Source of the DNA: Hyphomicrobiales bacterium
GTDB lineage: Bacteria; Pseudomonadota; Alphaproteobacteria; Rhizobiales; JAJFHC01
NCBI GenBank assembly: GCA_021775835.1
Contig: JAJFHC010000002.1
Span: 1-11,581, forward strand
DNA length: 11,581 nucleotides
Reading direction: 5' to 3'
Shown here: positions 1 to 6,104 of the stretch, piece by piece
Position numbering within the stretch: the stretch's first letter is position 1
Layout: each line of letters starts with the position of its first letter
Translations under genes and position numbers: made by a program
The notes under the pieces: model-generated
Told to the model about the DNA's origin: nothing
Databases searched by the model: none
Seen by the model: the letters and a program-made list of their open reading frames with translations, nothing else

Positions 1-175
1 AGATACGGTCGCCTTCGCCGGTCAGAATGGCCACGCGAAGATCGGGATCGTCGCGCAATTCAGCGAACGCTGCACCGAGGTCGCGGCTCATCTCCATGTC
101 AATGGCATTGACCTTCGGCTTGTTGAGCTTGACCTCAAGCACTCCGCCTGCGCGCGTAACCTCAACGTGAGCCAT
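1..175 (-). CDS. Enoyl-CoA hydratase/isomerase (crotonase) family, CaiD-like, N-terminal part
   Basis: This is the first 58 residues of a minus-strand gene whose remainder lies beyond the left edge. The start is well supported: ATG at 175 is preceded by a GAGGGA ribosome binding site (183-188) at 7 nt. The peptide begins MAHVEVTRAGGVLEVKLNKP and continues with KVNAID, then RDDPDLRVAILTGEGD. This is the first beta-alpha unit of crotonase-fold proteins, with the usual N-A-(I/L)-(D/N) stretch and the V-x-I-L-T-G strand before the oxyanion-hole segment. From memory it looks closer to CaiD (crotonobetainyl-CoA hydratase: ANAID, FRDDPQLRVAIITG) than to generic EchA, which would fit the quaternary-amine genes nearby. 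The catalytic glutamates lie outside the window, so the specific reaction is not established. An acryloyl-CoA or general enoyl-CoA hydratase is also possible. Confidence 0.85.
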   Translation of the reverse strand, partial: MAHVEVTRAGGVLEVKLNKPKVNAIDMEMSRDLGAAFAELRDDPDLRVAILTGEGDRI

Positions 176-318
176 GGCACTGTCCCTCATATCAATTGTT
201 CCGGCACGCCACCGACGTAACGACCGCAAGGCGATGATCGGGAAGAACAAGCATGATAGTTTCAATTAAATCGACAGTTGTTGTTCTTTCTCGCCATCAA
301 ATTCACATCCATGCGTTG

Positions 319-336
319 CCCGGCCCCCGCGCCGGG
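319..336. repeat. GC-rich hairpin, CCCGGC/GCCGGG
   Basis: A perfect 6-bp inverted repeat, CCCGGC (319-324) and GCCGGG (331-336), surrounds a 6-nt loop, 4 nt before the repeat element at 340-436. It lies downstream of the minus-strand M24 gene and could contribute to transcript end formation or stability. No T-run follows on either strand, so a classical rho-independent terminator is not supported. It may be part of the same dispersed repeat. Confidence 0.4.
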
Positions 337-339
337 GTC

Positions 340-436
340 TCCTCGTCACACCGGCGAAAGCCGGTGTCCAGGGGAATTATCGCCAGATCTCGCATGGTCG
401 CCCATGGATTGCGGTTTTCACCGCAATGACGAAGGA
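340..436. repeat. REPIN-like element: two inverted stem-loop units
   Basis: Two related units face each other. The left unit (340-374) holds a perfect 8-bp stem, ACACCGGC (348-355) and GCCGGTGT (360-367), closed by a GAAA loop. The right unit (401-436) holds ATTGCGGT (408-415) and ACCGCAAT (420-427) around TTTC, so read on the minus strand it also has a GAAA loop. The unit ends also correspond: TCCTCGTCA on the left, TCCTTCGTCA on the minus strand at the right. Stem bases differ between units while pairing is kept. The GGCGAAAGCC core followed by TCCAG is a motif I know from dispersed intergenic repeats in alphaproteobacteria. Lying 35 nt past the M24 stop, it may also act as a 3' end or mRNA-stability structure. 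It is non-coding, and no transposase is present. Confidence 0.65.
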
Positions 437-470
437 CAAGCACGGTGAATCAGATTGAGTGCAAGCCGGA

Positions 471-1703
471 TTAATCAAGCAGGTCTTCTTCAAAAGGATA
501 GGTGTTGAGCAACTCGTAGCCGTCGTCGGTCACCAACACCTGTTGCTCAAGCTTGACGCCGTCCCGCTCACCAACCGCGCCCATATAGCTTTCGACGCAA
601 ATAACCATGCCCGCTTCAAGCGTGCCGTCGTAAGGGTTGGGCCCGCGAAAACCGTAATTGACGCGCGGATATTCATCACACATGCCGACACCGTGAATGA
701 CGCACGGATAGGCATTTTGTCGATATTCTTCAGGCACAGTCATGGCACGCTCCTGAAACTCCACGAAGGTGATGCCCGGGCGGACGAGTTTCAGGTTATG
801 TTCAATCTCACCATAGGCCAGCCGGTACAGCTCCTTTTGTCGCCGACTGGGTTTGCCGGGCCCGCAAAAGAATGTCCGTGAGATGTCCGCAAAGTAACCG
901 AACGGTCCAACCATATCCGTATCGAATCCGACCAGATCCCCAGCTTCCACCCGTCTTGGGGACGCTTCCTGAACCCATGGATTGATCCGCGGACCCGACG
1001 CCAGCATCCGGCCATCATGCCAGTCACCGTTGTTGGCCAGGTTGGTGTAATTCAACAGCCCCCACAACTGAAGCTCGGTGACACCGGGCCTGAGGGCCTC
1101 CTTGAGTTTGGCAATCCCCAGTTCAGCCACGGCTATCGCCCAGCGCATGCAGGCGATCTCATCGTCGGATTTAATCGTTCGCGCCATCTCCGACACCATC
1201 ACGCCGTCGACCACTTCCAGTCCGCGCTGCAACAGCGCCTGGGTAAGACTCGGATTGACGTACTCGACCGCCACGCGCCGGTTGTCGGATCCGATTTCGT
1301 CCAGAAAGTTGACCACATCGTCTGCCAGCAACCGTGCCCATTCGGAAAGCTCATGCGCGCCGTCAAAATGGGCCAGCGGACGCCCGGGCCGGGCCTCGTC
1401 GGCACCGGGTGGCGGGCCATAAGCGTTGTACATGACGACGGGTCCGTCGAGCGGCACAAACAGGTAGGACGACGGAATGTGCGACTGAAACAAGCCGTAA
1501 GTCCGGTAGTCGACCGCATACCGCAAGCTGATCGGGTTGACGAGAATGCAAAGCGCCGCTCCAGTCTCTTCAAGGCCCGACCTGATGCGGCCGAGGCGAT
1601 ACCCGCGCAAACGGTCGTGATCGACTTCCGGCATCTCCTTGAACTTGCTCAGATTGCTCCAGTCGTCATCAAGGACCAATTGGTCAGGTGTCACATCAGT
1701 CAT
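471..1703 (-). CDS. M24-fold metalloenzyme, DddP-like (creatinase/DMSP-lyase type)
   Basis: A 410-residue protein of the peptidase M24 (pita-bread) fold with a creatinase-type N-terminal domain (about 30-165) and catalytic domain (about 175-400). The start at 1703 has GGAGAA about 10 nt upstream. Putative metal ligands are D261, D263, D273, H337, E371 and E386, in GFDTDMVGPFGYFADISRT, IHGVGMCDEYP, ICVESYMG and KLEQQ. The DTD pair, where ordinary M24 peptidases have one Asp, is characteristic of DddP, the iron-dependent lyase that splits dimethylsulfoniopropionate into DMS and acrylate. Relative to the DddP residues as I recall them (D295, D297, D307, H371, E406, E421; Y366, D377), the offset is constant at 34-35, and Y332 and D343 take the two catalytic positions. 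The gene follows the Rieske oxygenase by 57 nt, probably in one operon. It could be a DMSP lyase, a lyase or hydrolase for another onium compound, or a dipeptidase-like relative. The M24 assignment is firm; the substrate is inferred. Confidence 0.88.
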   Translation of the reverse strand: MTDVTPDQLVLDDDWSNLSKFKEMPEVDHDRLRGYRLGRIRSGLEETGAALCILVNPISLRYAVDYRTYGLFQSHIPSSYLFVPLDGPVVMYNAYGPPPGADEARPGRPLAHFDGAHELSEWARLLADDVVNFLDEIGSDNRRVAVEYVNPSLTQALLQRGLEVVDGVMVSEMARTIKSDDEIACMRWAIAVAELGIAKLKEALRPGVTELQLWGLLNYTNLANNGDWHDGRMLASGPRINPWVQEASPRRVEAGDLVGFDTDMVGPFGYFADISRTFFCGPGKPSRRQKELYRLAYGEIEHNLKLVRPGITFVEFQERAMTVPEEYRQNAYPCVIHGVGMCDEYPRVNYGFRGPNPYDGTLEAGMVICVESYMGAVGERDGVKLEQQVLVTDDGYELLNTYPFEEDLLD

Positions 1704-1760
1704 CGGGAAGATCTTCTCCAGCTACGATATCCACGCCCTGAACCGTAATAGCAAGAGCCC

Positions 1761-2945
1761 TCAGGCAGAAATGATTTTTTCGACGATCCGGCGGCCAAAC
1801 TGGTGTGTCGGACCTTCCCAGTGAGGCGACAGGCGACCGCCATCATACGCCGGCGACAAACGCCCCTGCTGCAGCAATTCGAGCATGCCCAAATCCTCGC
1901 GGTTAAGGTCGTCCCACATCTTCATAACCGCCTGGCGCTGCTCCCGGTACTCCTCCGACGTCGCGGCATCGCCGATCAGGAAGATGTGCAGTTCCTCGCG
2001 CGTCAGGTCCGGGGCAACCGGATAGGACACCAGCAGTGAAAACTGGTCGGGAAAGACCTCCGCGGCAAAATGGGGAAAGCACAGGAACCACAGTCCGCGA
2101 CTGGCGTCGTCGGCTTCAAGACCCGGATAATGCGGCAGGCCATCGCCCCGGCCCTCCTCCAGTTCAGGGAAGACGTAGTCGTTGTAAAAAACGTGATCGT
2201 CCCACTCGCCAGACCACCTCACGTTCATCGGCGCAAACTTCAGGAGACGGGGATGGACGGCAAACACGTGGTAGCCCTCCATGTAGTTTTCATAGACCAG
2301 TTTCCAGTTGGCCTTCACCTCGAAGTCGAGCTTGCCGGCCCAGCGGATCGTGGAAAAATCATAAGCGCTGGTTCGCCGCCTCAGGGGCTCAAGCCAGTCG
2401 TCCAGCGGCTCCGCGTCGCCCGAGACATTCACGAAGATGCAGCCATTCCAGATTTCCACCCGCACAGGCAAAAGGTCGAGCTTATCGCCACCGCCATTGT
2501 CAAAACGATCCAGTTTGTCGGGGCCTGAAAAATGCGGTCGTGACCGCAGCTTGCCGTCGAGCCCGTAGTTCCAGGCGTGGTAGGGACACGTGAACGATGA
2601 TTTCCGGCAGGCCTGGGTGACGAGTTTTGTGCCCCTGTGGCGGCAGACATTGTGGAGACCGTGCACCTGGCCCTCGCGCCCCCGGACGATCACAAGCGGC
2701 GCGCCACCGATCTCGATCGGCTTCATGTCGCCGGTCTCCGGGATCTCGGCCTCGGCACCGGCAAAAACCCAGGATCGTCTGAACACCCGCTCCTGTTCAA
2801 GTGCTAGCCAGTCCTGAGACCAGTAAGCGGTGTTGGGCAGCCCCGAAGCGTCCTCGATTGGCGCAAACGCCTGAGAATAGCCATCCTCGCCCAGGAGTGT
2901 CTTCACCCTGGCAAGGGCATTGGAGTCGGTTGCGGGACTGTCCAT
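1761..2945 (-). CDS. Rieske non-heme iron oxygenase alpha subunit, quaternary-amine demethylase type
   Basis: A 394-residue aromatic-ring-hydroxylating-type oxygenase. The Rieske [2Fe-2S] site is C101-x-H103 ... C120-x-x-H123 (VCRHRG, TCPYHAW). The mononuclear iron site lies in NWKLVYENYMEGYHVFAVH: H226 and H231, with D351 (NREDLGM) as likely third ligand. The residue bridging the two centres is Glu (E223, in YMEGYH) rather than the Asp of naphthalene-dioxygenase-type enzymes. Glu there is known for carnitine oxygenase CntA and related betaine demethylases (GbcA, stachydrine demethylase), so oxidative N-demethylation or C-N cleavage of a quaternary amine is the best guess. Such enzymes need a ferredoxin-type reductase, absent here. 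The frame stays open to 3107, but that overlaps the divergent regulator. In-frame ATGs exist at 2990 (409 residues, acidic EPDDDDNE extension) and 2945; I prefer 2945 because the probable -10 is at 3001-3006. Neither has a good ribosome binding site. Confidence 0.92.
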   Translation of the reverse strand: MDSPATDSNALARVKTLLGEDGYSQAFAPIEDASGLPNTAYWSQDWLALEQERVFRRSWVFAGAEAEIPETGDMKPIEIGGAPLVIVRGREGQVHGLHNVCRHRGTKLVTQACRKSSFTCPYHAWNYGLDGKLRSRPHFSGPDKLDRFDNGGGDKLDLLPVRVEIWNGCIFVNVSGDAEPLDDWLEPLRRRTSAYDFSTIRWAGKLDFEVKANWKLVYENYMEGYHVFAVHPRLLKFAPMNVRWSGEWDDHVFYNDYVFPELEEGRGDGLPHYPGLEADDASRGLWFLCFPHFAAEVFPDQFSLLVSYPVAPDLTREELHIFLIGDAATSEEYREQRQAVMKMWDDLNREDLGMLELLQQGRLSPAYDGGRLSPHWEGPTHQFGRRIVEKIISA

Positions 2946-3000
2946 CAATTCGTTGTCGTCGTCATCGGGTTCCAAACGCCAAGATTGCATCTTTATGAAA

Positions 3001-3031
3001 ATTATGTCATCAAAATTTTCATGACAATCAA
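3001..3031 (-). promoter_or_regulatory. Candidate promoter for the Rieske-M24 operon
   Basis: Read on the minus strand, CATAAT (3001-3006) resembles a -10 box. Possible -35 boxes are TTGATT (3026-3031, 19-bp spacer) or TTGTCA (3022-3027, 15-bp spacer). Both spacers are off the optimal 17 bp, as is common for promoters that depend on or are blocked by a bound regulator. The spacer is filled by the palindrome at 3005-3026. This is prediction by eye only. Confidence 0.35.
3005..3026. promoter_or_regulatory. Near-perfect palindromic operator candidate in the divergent region
   Basis: A 22-bp palindrome with half-sites TGTCATCAAAA and TTTTCATGACA; only positions 7 and 16 (C/C) break the symmetry, so 20 of 22 positions match. 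A second, overlapping inverted repeat, ATGAAAATT (2995-3003) with AATTTTCAT (3014-3022), extends the site leftward. It lies between two divergent operons, inside the candidate Rieske promoter, and covers the ATG of the XRE-cupin gene (3021). XRE-cupin regulators bind short symmetric sites near their own gene, so autoregulation plus control of the Rieske arm is the natural reading. The AT-rich composition stands out from the GC-rich surroundings. Confidence 0.6.
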
Positions 3032-3644
3032 CAAACACAAGAAAACAGATACTCCGGACCAACCTCTGCAACTCGGCGAAGAGCTGCGCTCCCTGCGCAA
3101 GGCCCATGGCCTGACCCTCAAGGGACTGGCCGAAAAATCAGGAAAATCCGTCAGTTTCCTGTCCAAGATCGAGCGTGGTCAGGCAAGGCCGTCGATTACG
3201 GCACTTCAGGACATCGCCGAAGCGCTCAATGTGCAAATCGGCTGGTTCTTCCAGACCGACGGGCCCGTGCCCGCGGACGAGAAACCCTACATCGTGCGCG
3301 CCAACCGGCGTCGGCGGCTGACGTATTCCAGCATGACGTCGACAGACTACATGGGCTTCGAGGACCATCTTCTATCGGCGAACCTCGACGGTCAGCTTGC
3401 CATGGGCATTTCGCACTACCAACCGGGCGGAACTGCAGGCGACGACCTCTACACCCACCAGGGGGAGGAAGCCGGACTGATTCTTGAAGGGGAGATCGAA
3501 CTGGTGCTCGACGTCAGCGTATTCCTGCTCAAAGCCGGTGACAGTTTTTCGTTCCCGGCAAGCATTCCCCACACCTATCGCAACCCCGGCGAAACCGTGG
3601 CCGCGATCGTCTGGGCCAATACGCCTGTCACGCTGAGGCGGTAG
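3021..3644 (+). CDS. XRE-family transcriptional regulator with C-terminal cupin sensor domain
   Basis: A 207-residue regulator. Residues about 17-72 form a Cro/C1-type helix-turn-helix (LGEELRSLRKAHGLTLKGLA ... SFLSKIERGQARPS ... LQDIAEAL). After a linker, residues about 125-202 form a small cupin barrel (THQGEEAGLILEGEIELVLD ... AGDSFSFPASIPHTYRNPG), the usual effector-binding domain of the PuuR/ClrR-like class that controls amine, polyamine and amino-acid catabolism. ATG 3021 is chosen over the in-frame TTG at 2985 because the extra residues do not resemble the family. It lacks a clear ribosome binding site and overlaps the palindrome, so the mRNA may be leaderless or very short-leadered. 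The gene is first in a plus-strand operon, 26 nt before the flavoprotein, and divergent from the Rieske gene. The effector is probably the pathway substrate or an intermediate (inference). Confidence 0.92.
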   Translation: MTINKHKKTDTPDQPLQLGEELRSLRKAHGLTLKGLAEKSGKSVSFLSKIERGQARPSITALQDIAEALNVQIGWFFQTDGPVPADEKPYIVRANRRRRLTYSSMTSTDYMGFEDHLLSANLDGQLAMGISHYQPGGTAGDDLYTHQGEEAGLILEGEIELVLDVSVFLLKAGDSFSFPASIPHTYRNPGETVAAIVWANTPVTLRR

Positions 3645-3670
3645 CAATGTTGACCCTCGGGAGAAGCTGA

Positions 3671-6088
3671 ATGCGAAGCCATGCCCGCGTCGCCGTAATC
3701 GGCGGCGGCAACATGGGAGCCGCCGTTCTCTATCATTTGGCCCACGCCGGCTGGACCGACTGCCTGCTGGTCGAAAAAGCGGAACTGACGTCCGGCGCCA
3801 CATGGCATGCCGCCGGTCTTGTCAGCCGGATGACGGGGTCACAGTCGCTTGGCCGTGTCCACGACCATGCCGTCGATCTTTACAAGCGACTGGAAGAAGA
3901 AACCGGTCAAAGCGTCAGCTGGCACAATTGCGGTTCCATGCGTGTCGCTTCGAGTGCTGACCACCGTGACTGGCTGCTGCACACCCGCGACGGGGTCATG
4001 GCCAGGGGACAGGAATGTCACTGGATCGGCCCCGCAGAAGTGAAGCAACTCAACCCGCTACTGGACACCTCTGACATCACAGGCGCCATTCATACACCGG
4101 ACGACGGCCATGTGGATCCTTCCGGCACATGCCAAGCTATGGCGAAAGGCGCGCGCCAACTGGGGGCGGAAATCGTTCGCCATAACCGCGTCACCGACGT
4201 CACCCAGCGCCCCTCCGGAGAATGGGAAGTTGTCACCGAACACGGCACCGTTGTTGCAGAACACGTGGTCAACGCCGGCGGCTATCACGCCCGCCAGATC
4301 GGCGCCTTCTGTGGCCTAGACCTTCCCATCGTGCCGATGCAGCACCACTACGCCATAACCGACACAGTGCCTGAGTTCGCTGCCATGGAGCATGAGATCC
4401 CGGTCACCCGCGATGATTACTTCACCGGATATCTGCGACGGGAACAAAGTGGCGCACTGATCGGGCTCTACGACACTCACGATGCGCTGGCAAAATGGCG
4501 CGATGGCTGCCCCTGGGACTCGGAAAACGAACTCTTCGAGCCTGATTATGAGCGCATCACGCCCTGGCTCGAGAAGTGTTTCCATCGCTTTCCAGGTCTT
4601 GAGAACCTCGGCCTCAAGCGCATCGTCAATGGTGCCATAACCTACACGCCCGACGGTGCACCCTTGGTTGGTCCGGCTCCGGGGTTGCGCAACTACTGGC
4701 TGGCCTGTGGCGCCACTGTCGGCATTGCCTGGGGTCCGGGAATGGGCAAGTACCTGGCGCAATGGATTATCCACGGCACCGCGGACATCTCCATGCGCGG
4801 CTTCGATCCGCGCCGTTTTGGCAAGTGGGCCACGATCGACTACGCCCATGACCGGTCACGTGAAGACTACATGACCCGCCTGTTGCTTCATTACCCGCAG
4901 GATCAGTATGAGACCCACCGCAACATCCGGACGTCGGGTGCACGTAACCGCACCCAAAGCCTGGGCGCAATCTACGAAGAAGCCGGCGGCTGGGAACGTC
5001 CCCGTCTCTATGGTCCCCAACATTGGCAGGGCCGCGAGCCCAGAACCTGGCAACGGTCACCGTCCCACGAACTCGCGACGGCAGAAGCAATCGGGGTAAG
5101 CCAGAGTGTCGGCATCGGCGACTTTTCCGCATTCGCAAAGTTCGAGATAACCGGTCCTGACGCTGAAAACTATCTCAACCGCCTATGCGCCAACCGCATG
5201 CCGCGCAATTCCGGCGGCACGTGCCTGACGCTCCTCCTCAACCGTCAAGGCACGATCGAAGGCGAAGCGACAATTGCCCGGCTGGGGCCGAACCGGTTCT
5301 GGTTCGTGACCGGTGGACCATCGGAACGGCGCGTCTGGGACTGGATGACGGTCCATCAACGCGGCACCGAGGATATGTCCATCATCAACCGTTCCGACGA
5401 GATCGGCATTCTCACAATCGCCGGTCCGAAATCCCGCGCTGTTCTCGGCGGCTGTACATCGTCGGATCTTTCCAACAGCGCATTCCCCTGGCTGCAGTCG
5501 CGCGAGATTGCAATTGCCGGCATCGACGTAACCGCCTTGCGTCTGTCCTTCACCGGAGAACTTGCCTGGGAGTTGCACGCGCCCAACGCACATCTCGGCA
5601 CGCTCTGGGATGCCCTATGGCAGGCCGGCGAGCCACACGGCATCAAACCCTTCGGCTCCATAGCCCTGGATATGATGCGTATGGAGAAGGCCTATCGCGG
5701 CGGCCATGAACTCGCCAACGACGCAAGTCCCGTCCACACGGATCAGATGCGTTTCGTCAAGCTCGACAAGGATTTCGTAGGCCGCGATGCCGTGGCCAAA
5801 CGAGCGGCCAACGGCGAGCGTTCAATGATCGCCTACCTTGAGATTGAACCTGGCGGTCGCGATGCTCTGGGCGGTGAAGCCGTCTACCGCGATGGTCGTC
5901 TGGTCGGGTCGGTCTCATCTTGTGCGATCGGTCCCACCTCCGGCAAGCATCTTGCTTTTGCTTTTGTAGAACCTTCGTCCGCCACCTCCGGCACGCCTCT
6001 CGAGGTTTGTGTCCACGGCGAAATGTGCAAGGCACAGGTCCTGGCAGAAGCTGTCCGCGACCCTGAAAACTTGAGGTTGAAACGTTAG
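3671..6088 (+). CDS. FAD-dependent oxidoreductase fused to GcvT domains (dimethylglycine/sarcosine dehydrogenase-like)
   Basis: An 805-residue two-part protein. The N-terminal half (about 6-370) is a DAO-type FAD domain with the GGGNMG dinucleotide loop at 11-16 and SGATWHAAGLV at 41-51; H46 sits where this family attaches FAD covalently. It ends with TPDGAPLVGP and GIAWGPGMGKYLAQW. A short linker domain precedes the GcvT aminomethyltransferase half (about 430-800), with SFTGELAWELHAP near 625-637 and RMEKAYRGGHEL. Relatives (dimethylglycine and sarcosine dehydrogenases, other N-methyl dehydrogenases) oxidise an N-methyl group and pass the carbon to tetrahydrofolate. Length is usual for single-chain members. 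GGGAG lies 7 nt before the ATG. The gene is 16 nt upstream of the enolase-superfamily gene. Given the Rieske neighbour, it likely removes the second and/or third methyl of a betaine. The family is certain; the particular amine is not. Confidence 0.93.
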   Translation: MRSHARVAVIGGGNMGAAVLYHLAHAGWTDCLLVEKAELTSGATWHAAGLVSRMTGSQSLGRVHDHAVDLYKRLEEETGQSVSWHNCGSMRVASSADHRDWLLHTRDGVMARGQECHWIGPAEVKQLNPLLDTSDITGAIHTPDDGHVDPSGTCQAMAKGARQLGAEIVRHNRVTDVTQRPSGEWEVVTEHGTVVAEHVVNAGGYHARQIGAFCGLDLPIVPMQHHYAITDTVPEFAAMEHEIPVTRDDYFTGYLRREQSGALIGLYDTHDALAKWRDGCPWDSENELFEPDYERITPWLEKCFHRFPGLENLGLKRIVNGAITYTPDGAPLVGPAPGLRNYWLACGATVGIAWGPGMGKYLAQWIIHGTADISMRGFDPRRFGKWATIDYAHDRSREDYMTRLLLHYPQDQYETHRNIRTSGARNRTQSLGAIYEEAGGWERPRLYGPQHWQGREPRTWQRSPSHELATAEAIGVSQSVGIGDFSAFAKFEITGPDAENYLNRLCANRMPRNSGGTCLTLLLNRQGTIEGEATIARLGPNRFWFVTGGPSERRVWDWMTVHQRGTEDMSIINRSDEIGILTIAGPKSRAVLGGCTSSDLSNSAFPWLQSREIAIAGIDVTALRLSFTGELAWELHAPNAHLGTLWDALWQAGEPHGIKPFGSIALDMMRMEKAYRGGHELANDASPVHTDQMRFVKLDKDFVGRDAVAKRAANGERSMIAYLEIEPGGRDALGGEAVYRDGRLVGSVSSCAIGPTSGKHLAFAFVEPSSATSGTPLEVCVHGEMCKAQVLAEAVRDPENLRLKR

Positions 6089-6104
6089 TCTCCGGAGAAC
6101 GTCC

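Noticed and set aside
243..288. Perfect 8-bp inverted repeat AAGAACAA / TTGTTCTT with a 30-bp spacer upstream of the crotonase gene
   Set aside because: It could be an operator, but the spacer is long, the arms are low-complexity and no good promoter aligns with it; chance is a fair explanation.
1017..1748. Long plus-strand open frame opposite the M24 gene (243 codons)
   Set aside because: It is an antisense shadow: the minus strand encodes a complete M24 enzyme with all ligands, while this frame has no recognisable domain.
2985..3020. Upstream TTG start for the XRE-cupin regulator
   Set aside because: The added residues (LHLYENYVIKIF) are encoded by the palindromic control region, not by a conserved domain.
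2991..3107. Longer N-terminus of the Rieske protein starting at 3107
   Set aside because: It would overlap the XRE-cupin coding sequence and the palindrome, and the extra residues do not resemble the family. Starts at 2990 or 2945 are better.
4316..4849. Minus-strand open frame within the flavoprotein gene (177 codons)
   Set aside because: It is a shadow of the FAD-GcvT coding sequence, common in GC-rich genes; no domain was recognised.
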